Positions 1 through 7,743 of a stretch of 29,945 nucleotides of DNA are shown piece by piece; the stretch's first letter is position 1; each line of letters starts with the position of its first letter. The notes below the pieces were generated by a model that did not search any database, was not told where the DNA came from, and worked only from the letters and a program-made list of their open reading frames with translations. The stretch is from JBBIOU01 sp037443205. Lineage in GTDB: Bacteria > Bacteroidota > Bacteroidia > Flavobacteriales_D > UBA2798. The stretch lies in assembly GCA_037443205.1 (NCBI GenBank), contig JBBIOU010000033.1:1-29945 (forward strand). Direction: 5' to 3'. The translations under genes and the position numbers were made by a program.

Positions 1-558
1 CCAGTAGGGATTACCCCAGCCATAGCCCCAGCCCCAGGGACGATGCCAGCCCCAACCCCACGTAACAGAAATTCCGCCCCAGCCATATCCGTAATAGAAT
101 GGGTCATAATACCAAGGGCTTGCATACCATGGATCCCAATATCCGCAACCGTAGATGGGTCTGTGAAAACGTCTGATGCGTTGGGTGTAATAATAATCAT
201 CATCATAATAATTGTTGGTTATGTAAGTATTACCCGAACCATCAGTGGTTACCTGTTGTGTTGTGCTTCTTTGTGTGCCGTTATATGCCGGATCATAATA
301 GTCATCCTGATCAAAATAGTTGTTTGATTGATTATTGGATGAGGATGTTTGACCGGTATTAGCGGCATCGTTAGACTTATAATGATTATAGTTTTTAGAT
401 GCCTTACTTTCTCTTGCTTCGGTAAGTTCTGCTCTTCCGGGTTGTGAATATACATCATCAGAATCTCTGGAATCTGAAGAGGCAATGCGCGCAGATGTAC
501 AAGCGCTCAACAGAGTAGTTACGACTGCCAGAGGTAGGATTAGCTTCATCGTTTTCAT
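1..558 (-). CDS. Gly/Tyr/Trp-rich lipoprotein, 5' part only
   Basis: The reading frame is open from an ATG at 558 to the window edge (186 codons, no stop), so the 3' end is missing. Residues 1-19 are a lipoprotein signal peptide and the lipobox LSAC places the lipidated cysteine at residue 20, so the product is probably anchored in the outer membrane. Residues 25-100 are polar and Ser/Asn/Asp-rich (low complexity), followed by a DDDYYY stretch near 120. From about residue 135 the chain is dominated by Trp, Tyr and Gly (for example WDPWYASPWYYDPFYYGYGW). Lipoproteins of this composition are common in Bacteroidota and have no assigned function that I know of. The gene is divergent from proS with 99 bp between the start codons. 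Lipoprotein call is firm, function unknown. Confidence 0.8.
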   Translation of the reverse strand, partial: MKTMKLILPLAVVTTLLSACTSARIASSDSRDSDDVYSQPGRAELTEARESKASKNYNHYKSNDAANTGQTSSSNNQSNNYFDQDDYYDPAYNGTQRSTTQQVTTDGSGNTYITNNYYDDDYYYTQRIRRFHRPIYGCGYWDPWYASPWYYDPFYYGYGWGGISVTWGWGWHRPWGWGYGWGNPYW

Positions 559-590
559 AATCTTTAGTTTTTAATATTAGGCACTGAGCA

Positions 591-605
591 GTAAGATTTT
601 CTTAC
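591..605. repeat. Perfect inverted repeat overlapping the proS -7 element
   Basis: GTAAGA (591-596) and TCTTAC (600-605) are perfect reverse complements around the loop TTT. The right arm overlaps the first three bases of the proposed proS -7 element at 603-610. It could be an operator between proS and the divergent lipoprotein gene, or chance in AT-rich DNA. Confidence 0.35.
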
Positions 606-610
606 TTTTG
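603..610 (+). promoter_or_regulatory. Candidate proS promoter, -7 element
   Basis: TACTTTTG matches the Bacteroidota -7 consensus TAnnTTTG exactly and lies 47 bp before the proS ATG, which predicts a leader of about 40 nt. No TTTG -33 element is present; TTAG at 577-580 is the nearest match, 22 bp upstream. Confidence 0.45.
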
Positions 611-657
611 CCATTATAAAGCAAATACAGTGCCAAAAACGTTAAAAAGTTGTTAAG

Positions 658-2154
658 ATGAGTAAAGATAATTCAACAAGCACCAAAGGCATAACGCCCA
701 GGCAGCAAGATTATTCTGCCTGGTATAATGATATAGTTAGCAAAGCCGATTTGGCCGAACATTCGGATGTAAGAGGTTGTATGGTGATAAAACCGCATGG
801 ATATGCCATTTGGGAAAAAATGCAGGCGGCCTTAGATAAAATGTTTAAGGAAACCGGCCATGTTAACGCTTATTTTCCGTTGTTTATCCCCAAATCGTAT
901 TTAAGTAAAGAAGCAAATCATGTGGAGGGATTTGCAAAAGAATGTGCTGTGGTTACCCACTACCGGTTAAAAAACTCGGCTGATGGTAAAGGAGTAATTG
1001 TAGATCCGGAGGCAAAGCTTGAAGAAGAACTTGTTGTAAGACCCACATCCGAAACTATTATATGGAATACTTATAAAGGTTGGATACAATCGTATAGAGA
1101 CCTACCCATCTTAATAAATCAATGGGCAAATGTTGTTAGATGGGAAATGCGTACCCGTTTATTTTTACGCACGGCTGAATTTTTATGGCAAGAAGGCCAC
1201 ACGGCACACGAAAGCAAAGAAGAAGCCATAAAAGAAACCGAGCAAATGTTGGATGTGTATGCAAATTTTGCTGAAAATTATATGGCTATGCCGGTAATTA
1301 AAGGCATTAAATCTGCCGGTGAGCGTTTTGCCGGAGCCGAAGAAACTTATTGCATAGAGGCTATGATGCAGGACGGGAAAGCCTTGCAGGCCGGAACTTC
1401 ACATTTTTTGGGACAAAATTTTGCTAAAGCATTCGATGTTAAATTTACCGATAGCAATGGCAAACTTGATTATGTATGGGCTACCTCCTGGGGTGTATCT
1501 ACCCGTTTGATGGGGGCATTGATTATGACACATTCTGACGATAAAGGGCTGGTTATCCCGCCCCGATTAGCTCCTATACAGGTTGTATTTGTTCCTATTT
1601 ACAAAGGAGCAGACGAACTGAAAAAAATATCGGATCGTATGCAGCAATTTAAATTAGAATTAGAAAAAAAGGGTATCAGCGTAAAAGTTGATGACTCAGA
1701 TAAACACAAACCGGGATGGAAATTTGCCGAATATGAATTAAAAGGTATTCCCGTAAGAGTTGCTATTGGCCCCAGAGATTTTGAAAATAATACGGTAGAA
1801 ATTGCCCGCAGAGATACCGGTGAAAAACAAACCATACCCCAGGATAATTTAGCCGAAAAAATAATCAGCCTGTTGGATGACATACAGCAAAACCTGTTTA
1901 ATAAAGCCAAAGCTTTTAGAGATAATATGATTACAAAGGTTGATAATTACGAAGATTTTAAAAAAATACTTGACGAAAAAGGAGGATTTATAGCCGCACA
2001 CTGGGATGGAAGCACCGAAACCGAAGAAAGAATAAAAGCAGAAACAAAAGCTACCATCCGTTGCATACCGCTGGGTGCAGCCAATGAAAACGGCAAATGC
2101 ATACTTACCGGCAAAGCTTCTGCCAGAAGGGTATTGTTTGCCAGGGCTTATTAA
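658..2154 (+). CDS. proS: Prolyl-tRNA synthetase, eukaryote/archaea-like short type
   Basis: Charges tRNA(Pro) with proline in the cytoplasm. At 498 aa it is the short class II ProRS without the inserted editing domain of the E. coli type. Visible landmarks: the proline-pocket motif RPTSE at residues 128-132, class II motif 2 from RWEMRTRLFLRTAEF to WQEGHTAHE (161-185), and motif 3 in WGVSTRLMGALIM (278-290). The anticodon-binding domain starts near PPRLAPIQVVFVPIY (301-315). A C-terminal domain retains Cys residues (CIPLG, GKCILTG), and the chain ends in the Tyr typical of this type. The ATG at 658 follows an A-rich stretch and a candidate promoter at 603-610. It is followed after 37 bp by a hypothetical gene on the same strand. 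Confidence 0.97.
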   Translation: MSKDNSTSTKGITPRQQDYSAWYNDIVSKADLAEHSDVRGCMVIKPHGYAIWEKMQAALDKMFKETGHVNAYFPLFIPKSYLSKEANHVEGFAKECAVVTHYRLKNSADGKGVIVDPEAKLEEELVVRPTSETIIWNTYKGWIQSYRDLPILINQWANVVRWEMRTRLFLRTAEFLWQEGHTAHESKEEAIKETEQMLDVYANFAENYMAMPVIKGIKSAGERFAGAEETYCIEAMMQDGKALQAGTSHFLGQNFAKAFDVKFTDSNGKLDYVWATSWGVSTRLMGALIMTHSDDKGLVIPPRLAPIQVVFVPIYKGADELKKISDRMQQFKLELEKKGISVKVDDSDKHKPGWKFAEYELKGIPVRVAIGPRDFENNTVEIARRDTGEKQTIPQDNLAEKIISLLDDIQQNLFNKAKAFRDNMITKVDNYEDFKKILDEKGGFIAAHWDGSTETEERIKAETKATIRCIPLGAANENGKCILTGKASARRVLFARAY

Positions 2155-2191
2155 TAAACATTTGCATCATATTTTTTGTTAGCTTTACACA

Positions 2192-2881
2192 ATGGAAAAT
2201 CTTTCCCCAAAAGATTTAATTTTAAAAACACTTAAAGAGAAGGCAAGCCTTAAACAAGATGTTTATGCTATTTCTTTGGAAAGATTTAATCAATTTAAAA
2301 AAGCGCTGGAACAACTTGTAAAAGAAATAAGCGCTGAAATGGCTGTTTTCGACAAGCGCGTTAAAGTAACTTACAGCGATAAAGGAGAATTTGAAGCCCA
2401 TGTGGTAATTGGAGGAGACTTACTGGTTTTTCATTTTCATACCAATGTTTTTTTGTTTGATAATGATCATCCGCTCTGGAAAACAAGTTATGTTAAAGAG
2501 GATGGCAGCCGTGCCTACTGCGGCATTATAAATGTGTTTAATTTTTTAAATGATTCGTTTAAATACAACCGCGATAATGATATGGGCTATTTGATTGCCC
2601 GTATTTTTATAAACAAAGAAAACCATTTTATGGTACAAGGCAAAAGACAATTGGGGTTCTTGTACAACGATTTTATCAATGCAGAACTAACACAGGAATA
2701 TATCAAAGCTGTTTGCGAATCAATTATACTTTATGCAATTGATTTTGATTTGTATATCCCGCCTTACGACTTAGTTAAAGAAGTAACCGTACAAGAAATA
2801 AAAGCTATCAGCGATAATCTGCAACTTAAAACCGGTAAACGTTTAGGATTTAAATTTCAGGCAGATACTGACGATTTATAA
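2192..2881 (+). CDS. Conserved hypothetical protein
   Basis: 229 aa, cytoplasmic (no signal peptide or membrane segment). The first 55 residues are charged and helical (DLILKTLKEKASLKQDVYAI, then FKKALEQLVKEISAEM). A mixed alpha/beta core follows, with alternating hydrophobic strands such as EFEAHVVIGGDLLVFHFHTNVF around 77-98 and MGYLIARIFI around 132-141. The protein ends with acidic DTDDL. I do not recognise a characterised family; proteins of this look are widespread in Bacteroidota. It lies 37 bp after proS on the same strand and could be cotranscribed. A weak match to the -7 consensus (TAGCTTTA, 2180-2187) just before the ATG could allow its own promoter. Confidence 0.85.
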   Translation: MENLSPKDLILKTLKEKASLKQDVYAISLERFNQFKKALEQLVKEISAEMAVFDKRVKVTYSDKGEFEAHVVIGGDLLVFHFHTNVFLFDNDHPLWKTSYVKEDGSRAYCGIINVFNFLNDSFKYNRDNDMGYLIARIFINKENHFMVQGKRQLGFLYNDFINAELTQEYIKAVCESIILYAIDFDLYIPPYDLVKEVTVQEIKAISDNLQLKTGKRLGFKFQADTDDL

Positions 2882-2934
2882 TCTTTATTGAACTTATTAA
2901 TTAATCATGTGTACAGGGGTGCAAAAAACTCATC

Positions 2935-3663
2935 ATGCGCCACATTATGTTGCTTTTATATATGGGTATGGGTATATACAGTTTTTTACCTGCTCAATTA
3001 AGACAAAGAACCCTGCTATTAAACAATATGAATTATTCTAATCTGCGTTTTACATCTAATATATCCGATGATTTATTATCAAATAACATTATACCTAACA
3101 GGGAGTTATCACAACAATATTATATTCGCAGCGTATCTATCCGGGTTAATAATTCCCTAACAGCTAATACTTCAACAAATAATCGCAATATAGAAAATTC
3201 GGTTGCAAATACAGAGGTACTGCAGACCAATATTTCAAACAATTTGAGTAACACATTTACAGAACAAATTATTTCGGTAAATACTTCCGAAAATACTATT
3301 GTTAACAATGAGGATATGGCCCGGGAACTACAAACAGCGCCAACCAACGCAATGGTTATACAGGAAAGTACAAACAATATGAATTTTATAAATGACACAC
3401 AAGATATACCGCAAAGCAACAAGTTGTTTACAGATTTACCGGTTATACGGTTGAATATAAAAAAAACCGATTTGAACATATCGGTAAAACACAAAAAACA
3501 CTATAAACCTAATTTACTTAAAAACAGAAAACACCACGGGTACAGACAACATAATTATATAAACTATAAACAGTTAACGAAACTGTTTAAAAGAAAAATT
3601 AAGAAACCATTTACCCAAAAAAGGAATAAAAAAACTTTCAGATATAACTGTTATGTATTTTAG
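2935..3663 (+). CDS. Asn-rich secreted protein with basic C-terminus, function unknown
   Basis: 242 aa. Residues 1-20 form a plausible signal peptide (MRHIMLLLYMGMGIYSFLPA). Residues 28-165 are low-complexity and unusually rich in Asn, Ser and Thr (for example NTSTNNRNIENS and NISNNLSNTF). The last 75 residues switch to a strongly basic Lys/His/Arg/Tyr-rich tail (KHKKHYKPNLLKNRKHHGYR, later LFKRKIKKPF). No family is recognisable. It could be a fast-evolving surface or structural protein or a lineage-specific orphan. The codons for its last 14 residues lie inside a 55-bp element repeated at 4859-4913. It converges with the next gene (24 bp between stops). The frame is long and starts sensibly, but a shadow-free AT-rich spurious ORF cannot be excluded. 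Confidence 0.6.
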   Translation: MRHIMLLLYMGMGIYSFLPAQLRQRTLLLNNMNYSNLRFTSNISDDLLSNNIIPNRELSQQYYIRSVSIRVNNSLTANTSTNNRNIENSVANTEVLQTNISNNLSNTFTEQIISVNTSENTIVNNEDMARELQTAPTNAMVIQESTNNMNFINDTQDIPQSNKLFTDLPVIRLNIKKTDLNISVKHKKHYKPNLLKNRKHHGYRQHNYINYKQLTKLFKRKIKKPFTQKRNKKTFRYNCYVF

Positions 3664-3675
3664 TCTTGTTCAAAA
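3621..3675 (+). repeat. Degenerate 55-bp direct repeat, copy 1
   Basis: Aligned without gaps with 4859-4913, about 46 of 55 bases agree, starting AAGGAATAAAA and ending in CAAAA. This copy covers the last codons and stop of the Asn-rich gene (peptide RNKKTFRYNCYVF) and 12 bases beyond. Confidence 0.7.
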
Positions 3676-3687
3676 GCGTAATGTTGA

Positions 3688-4755
3688 TTACCGTCTTATT
3701 CTATAACGATTATGCAGATTAAACAATAATATTTTGTTATCAGCTGCTATATCCATTTCTGTTTTAAATTGGGGTAATGAGCGTAGATATCTTAATCCAT
3801 AATTTTTTTCTGTTTTCAGGGTTCCGTCTTCGTTATACGTTTTCCAAACACCAACAGGTACTATGCATTTGGAGCATGGGTTCATTACCAATACACCCTC
3901 AGTTTTTATATTGCCATTGGGATAATATTCTATAAATTTCCAATCGAGCCAATATTCTTTTGCAAAGCAAACATATTTTACTTTATAATAACCGTTAAAT
4001 TCTATAGGACATTGCATATTGCCGTTCCACATAAAACAACCTGCCGGTATTCTTACACCGTATATATTGTCCAAACTATCTTTTATTTTCACCTCGCACA
4101 CATAATCATTATCTGAACCCAAATAATTGGTATTGTAACTATAACTTATCGAGTTGTATTTTAAGCGCACCATAGCTATATTATTTTTGTATGTATATTC
4201 ATGGTCGTCTTTGTTGATTTTAGCCGAAACCAGCTTACCGTTTTTATACACTTTTTGTTCTATTATTTTTCCGTCAGCATTTTTAAGTGTGTTTTTTCCG
4301 TTGAGTAATAACATTCCCTCCGGAACGGAATAAGCTCCGCTAATTATTTTTTTATTGGGGTCGTAATAATTTAAATAAATTTCGCTGACTGCGGTTGACT
4401 TGTATGGGTGGGCATTTGTACTGATAGTTCTTTTATAGCCATATTCTTCAGTTAATGTATATTTGGTTTTATATGTATCATCTGTTTTTGAGTAATAAGT
4501 AGTGTTGTGCTTAGGGTTTGTCGGGGTGTTTTTTGCAGGCTCGCAGGCAGAGCTTAGAACCAAATTATCAGATTGATTAGATGTATGTTTATAATGCACA
4601 GCGTTGTTATGGCGTTGCGTTTTGATAATATTATTATTTATAGATGTACCGCTTTTATATTGGTTATTTACCGTTTTATAATTATTAAAATTATTAACCT
4701 GTGCAAACATCAAAAAGCTACTCAAACAAAATACGGGTGTGAATACAGGTTTCAT
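3688..4755 (-). CDS. Secreted protein with C-terminal MORN-like (YwqK-type) repeats
   Basis: The start chosen is the internal ATG at 4755 because it opens directly on a signal peptide (MKPVFTPVFCLSSFLMFAQ, cleavage after AQ). An ATG eight codons further upstream (4779) only adds a polar stub. An Asn/Lys/Tyr-rich spacer follows, then beta-rich sequence. The C-terminal part has MORN_2-like units: FIEYYPNGNIKTEGVL and GVWKTYNEDGTLKTEKNYG, plus a shorter EQKVYKNGKLV unit earlier. Such repeats occur in many secreted Bacteroidota proteins and in YwqK-type proteins; no catalytic residue set is visible. The gene is flanked by the two copies of a 55-bp degenerate repeat. Family membership is fairly clear, the role is unknown. 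Confidence 0.8.
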   Translation of the reverse strand: MKPVFTPVFCLSSFLMFAQVNNFNNYKTVNNQYKSGTSINNNIIKTQRHNNAVHYKHTSNQSDNLVLSSACEPAKNTPTNPKHNTTYYSKTDDTYKTKYTLTEEYGYKRTISTNAHPYKSTAVSEIYLNYYDPNKKIISGAYSVPEGMLLLNGKNTLKNADGKIIEQKVYKNGKLVSAKINKDDHEYTYKNNIAMVRLKYNSISYSYNTNYLGSDNDYVCEVKIKDSLDNIYGVRIPAGCFMWNGNMQCPIEFNGYYKVKYVCFAKEYWLDWKFIEYYPNGNIKTEGVLVMNPCSKCIVPVGVWKTYNEDGTLKTEKNYGLRYLRSLPQFKTEMDIAADNKILLFNLHNRYRIRR

Positions 4756-4858
4756 AGACAATGAATTTAGGTTAAACATAAATGCGTTAACATTTTATTA
4801 ACAAAAAGCGTGCCTTAATTTTTAACTACCTTTCCTGCTGTGTTATCTCAATAATAAT

Positions 4859-4913
4859 AAGGAATAAAAATATTTTCAGATATAACTTTTATGAATTTCA
4901 GACTTACTCAAAA
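4859..4913 (+). repeat. Degenerate 55-bp direct repeat, copy 2
   Basis: Partner of 3621-3675, in the same orientation. Read in the same frame it gives RNKNIFRYNFYEF, but without the stop (TAG is CAG) and with several nonsynonymous changes. It overlaps the last ten bases of the NamZ-like gene (which ends at 4904) and otherwise occupies the intergenic space before the MORN-like gene. Confidence 0.7.
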
Positions 4914-6115
4914 TCATCATACAATAAATATTTTTTGCGTTTTTCTTTAAATTCTTTCAGTTCTTTTTGCCAGGAGCCTCTGATGATTTCTTCGGGAACA
5001 AAATTTTTTATTTGTTCTTTTAAAATAGTATTTCCGGCCAGTAAATTAAACATATTTGTATTTTCAAAAAAAAGTGTTCTGTCGGGGCAATAATTATACA
5101 TATCAATAAGCCACGTAAGATTTAATTTTTTTTCGTGTTGAATAATTTTTCCGGCACCTCTTAAATCATAACCCACACAGGTAATGTCTTTGTGCGGAGG
5201 GTTTTTGGCTGCATTTACACTTTTAGGGATAAATGAAAAATTACCATTTTTAAAACCCGGCATACCAATGCACTGAAAGGGCATATCGGTTCCTCTGCCC
5301 ACACTTACGGTAGTACCTTCAAAAAAGCAAATGGAGGGATAAAGATATACGGCATCCATGTTAGGCAGGTTGGGTGATGGCTTAACGGGCAGGCAATAAT
5401 AATCCTTGTGGTCGTAATTTAAACAAGTTATTACCTGCAGATTACACTTTATTTTTCCGCTTAGCCAACCTTCACCATTAATCATCTGTGCATATTCGCC
5501 TATGGTCATACCGTGTACAACGGGTACAGGATGCATACCCACAAATGATTTATATTTAAGGTCAAGCACCGGTCCGTCTACGTAAAATCCGTTGGGATTG
5601 GGTCTGTCTAATACAATCAGGGTTTTATGCTGTTCGGCAGCGCTCTCCATAATATAATGCAAGGAGGATATGTAGGTATAAAAGCGGGCGCCAACATCCT
5701 GTATATCGAACAAAATAATTTCTACATCTTTTAATACTTCGGGTTTAGGCTTTTTATTACTGCCATATAATGAAACTATCGGTATACCGGTTTTAGTATC
5801 CTTGCCGTTTTTTATATGTTCTCCTGCCTGAATATCTCCTCTGAAACCGTGTTCTAAAGCAAATATTTTAGTAATTTGAACACCTAATGATTTTAAAGTA
5901 TCTACCAAATGTGTATTAGCTACCAAAGAGGTTTGGTTGGCGGTTACAGCTACTTTTTTTCCTTTTAGCAAGGGTAAATATTCGGATATTCTGCTTGCTC
6001 CGGTAATAATGGTTGTATCATATATATAAACTTGCTTACCTGTTGTATGTTTGGCAAGCGCCCAAAAACAAGACATCAGTAAAATAAATTTTCTATTTCT
6101 TAATAAACTTTTCAT
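4904..6115 (-). CDS. namZ: NamZ-like exo-beta-N-acetylmuramidase (DUF1343 family), secreted
   Basis: The family removes N-acetylmuramic acid from the non-reducing ends of peptidoglycan fragments, for cell-wall recycling. The start chosen is the ATG at 6115 (MKSLLRNRKFILLMSCFWAL), which gives a signal peptide; the longer frame to 6172 would overlap the divergent permease gene. Family features seen in order: a Rossmann-like N-terminal half with LLKGKKVAVTANQTSL, FALEHGFRGDIQAGEHI, the stretch VEIILFDIQDVGARFYTYI, VLDRPNPNG, and later GRGTDMPFQCIG. Length (403 aa) is normal. It is divergent from the permease gene with only 32 bp between, so the two promoters must overlap. Confident on the family; the enzymatic activity is inferred from family members. 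Confidence 0.9.
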   Translation of the reverse strand: MKSLLRNRKFILLMSCFWALAKHTTGKQVYIYDTTIITGASRISEYLPLLKGKKVAVTANQTSLVANTHLVDTLKSLGVQITKIFALEHGFRGDIQAGEHIKNGKDTKTGIPIVSLYGSNKKPKPEVLKDVEIILFDIQDVGARFYTYISSLHYIMESAAEQHKTLIVLDRPNPNGFYVDGPVLDLKYKSFVGMHPVPVVHGMTIGEYAQMINGEGWLSGKIKCNLQVITCLNYDHKDYYCLPVKPSPNLPNMDAVYLYPSICFFEGTTVSVGRGTDMPFQCIGMPGFKNGNFSFIPKSVNAAKNPPHKDITCVGYDLRGAGKIIQHEKKLNLTWLIDMYNYCPDRTLFFENTNMFNLLAGNTILKEQIKNFVPEEIIRGSWQKELKEFKEKRKKYLLYDDFE

Positions 6116-6119
6116 TGTG

Positions 6120-6137
6120 TACTTTAGTGCCAAAGTA
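6120..6137. promoter_or_regulatory. Palindrome with mirrored promoter-like elements between namZ and the permease
   Basis: TACTTT (6120-6125) and AAAGTA (6132-6137) form 6-bp arms around AGTGCC. Read on either strand the arm resembles a degenerate TAnnTTTG -7 element, one facing each gene. The 32-bp divergent gap leaves no room for separate promoters, so a shared overlapping promoter or operator is plausible. Confidence 0.35.
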
Positions 6138-6147
6138 ATATATTTTA

Positions 6148-7698
6148 TTGAATCTATCAGCATACATAGCAAAGCGCGTGCTAAAAAACAAAGCTTCCGG
6201 TAAAAGCTTTTCGCGACCTATTATAACCATAGCATTAATAAGCATCGCACTGGGTGTTACTGTTATATTGGTTTCAATGTGTGTTGCCGAAGGATTTAAA
6301 AAAAACATAACCGATAAAGTAATTGGTTTTGGTTCGCATATACAAATTCATCATATCAATGCCAATGTATCGCAAGAGAGTGTTCCGGTTGAAATCAAAC
6401 AAGATTTTTATCCCTATTTAGATACTCTGCCCGAAGTAAAACACATTGAAATTTACGCCTTAAAACCCGGACTTATTCAGGTAGAATACCCTGTTAACGA
6501 CACAAACGTAGAGCGCGAGATACAAGGAATTATTTGCAAAGGTGTAGACAGCATGTATGACTGGAGTTTTATCAACTACCATCTTTATCAAGGCAACAAA
6601 AAGTTAACAAAACACAAACTGGATAATAAAATAATTATTTCTAAAAAAATTGCTCAGCGGTTAAGTATAAAATTATACGATACCCTTTCTGTATTTTTTA
6701 TAAAAAATAATCAGCCTATAAAAAGAAAATTAATTGTAGATGGTATTTATAACAGCGGTATGGAAGATTTTGACAATCAACTTGTATATACCGATATAGA
6801 ACTAATACAAGATTTAAATGACTGGGGTATAAGACTGGATGCTGATGCAGAAATTGTAGAACAAGATAAGATAAGAATCGTACCGCAAGTAAGGGGTAAC
6901 CATGAGTTGATTATGTTTGATTATGGCTATGGATTTTCGGAAGCTGCCTCAGTAATTATTCCTAAAAAAGATACAATACTAAGAATTATTGCTGCGGGTT
7001 TTAAATTGTTTAAGCACGGTGAAGAACCCACCGTAAGCGGGCTGGCTGACACGATGTACTTAGAAATATCTGCCGGGCAATATACCGATTCATTGGCGAT
7101 AAAAAAATACTCTAAAAAAGGAACACATACACAGTATTGCGGAGGTTTTGAAGTTTTACTAAACAACTTAGATGAACTGAAAAGAGCAAACGAAATTATT
7201 TTAAAATACATTCCTCCTGAATTTTCTACCAATACTATTAACCAGCTTTATCCTGAGATTTTTAACTGGTTAGAGTTTTTGGATGTAAATACTGAAGTAA
7301 TTTTTACTTTGATGTTGTTAGTGTCATTAATAAGTATGTGCGCAACCTTATTGGTATTAATATTAGAAAGAACGCAAATGATTGGCTTATTAAAAGCGAT
7401 TGGCGCAACAAACAAGTTGCTTGCCTTCGTATTTTTACGGGTATCGGCAAAAATAATTTTATGGGGGTTGATAATCGGAAATATTATTTCTTTATCTGTA
7501 TGTTTAACACAATATTATTTACAATTTATAAAACTAAACGAAGAAGTATATTTTATTGCTTATGTACCGGTACATATACCTGTTTTAAAGTGGTTAATGG
7601 TAAATGCACTCATAGTAAGTATATGTTTACTGACCTTGATGTTACCTGCAGCTATAGTTAGTAAAATAAAACCTATACGTTCAATTAAATTTCAATGA
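6148..7698 (+). CDS. FtsX/LolC-LolE-type ABC transporter permease, TTG start
   Basis: Inner-membrane permease of the MacB/FtsX superfamily, the group that includes the lipoprotein-releasing LolCE proteins. Topology fits: TM1 at residues 25-46, a long periplasmic domain (about 50-380), then three TM segments near 383-406, 427-452 and 482-503. The conserved cytoplasmic loop ERTQMIGLLKAIGATN sits after TM2. No ATPase gene is adjacent, so the partner must be encoded elsewhere. The start is a TTG: there is no upstream in-frame ATG that would fit, and the resulting N-terminus MNLSAYIAKRVL matches the typical start of Bacteroidota homologues. It diverges from namZ. Lol function is possible but not shown by sequence alone. 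Confidence 0.9.
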   Translation: MNLSAYIAKRVLKNKASGKSFSRPIITIALISIALGVTVILVSMCVAEGFKKNITDKVIGFGSHIQIHHINANVSQESVPVEIKQDFYPYLDTLPEVKHIEIYALKPGLIQVEYPVNDTNVEREIQGIICKGVDSMYDWSFINYHLYQGNKKLTKHKLDNKIIISKKIAQRLSIKLYDTLSVFFIKNNQPIKRKLIVDGIYNSGMEDFDNQLVYTDIELIQDLNDWGIRLDADAEIVEQDKIRIVPQVRGNHELIMFDYGYGFSEAASVIIPKKDTILRIIAAGFKLFKHGEEPTVSGLADTMYLEISAGQYTDSLAIKKYSKKGTHTQYCGGFEVLLNNLDELKRANEIILKYIPPEFSTNTINQLYPEIFNWLEFLDVNTEVIFTLMLLVSLISMCATLLVLILERTQMIGLLKAIGATNKLLAFVFLRVSAKIILWGLIIGNIISLSVCLTQYYLQFIKLNEEVYFIAYVPVHIPVLKWLMVNALIVSICLLTLMLPAAIVSKIKPIRSIKFQ

Positions 7699-7743
7699 TT
7701 GTGTTATTGGTTTATTGCAAGAAATTATACCTGTAAGTACTCT

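Noticed and set aside
180..225. ATA/ATC triplet run resembling a microsatellite
   Set aside because: In the minus frame it is the codon run for the Asp/Tyr stretch of the lipoprotein; not an independent repeat.
1599..1910. 103-aa minus-strand frame inside proS
   Set aside because: Antisense of the anticodon-binding domain; no own start context or family features.
3120..3494. 124-aa minus-strand frame opposite the Asn-rich gene
   Set aside because: Antisense of Asn/Thr codons produces Ile/Val/Leu-rich sequence that looks membrane-like; no start signal. If the Asn-rich gene proves false, this deserves another look.
6093..6308. 71-aa minus-strand frame across the namZ-permease divergent region
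   Set aside because: It covers the start and first TM segment of the permease and has no family features.
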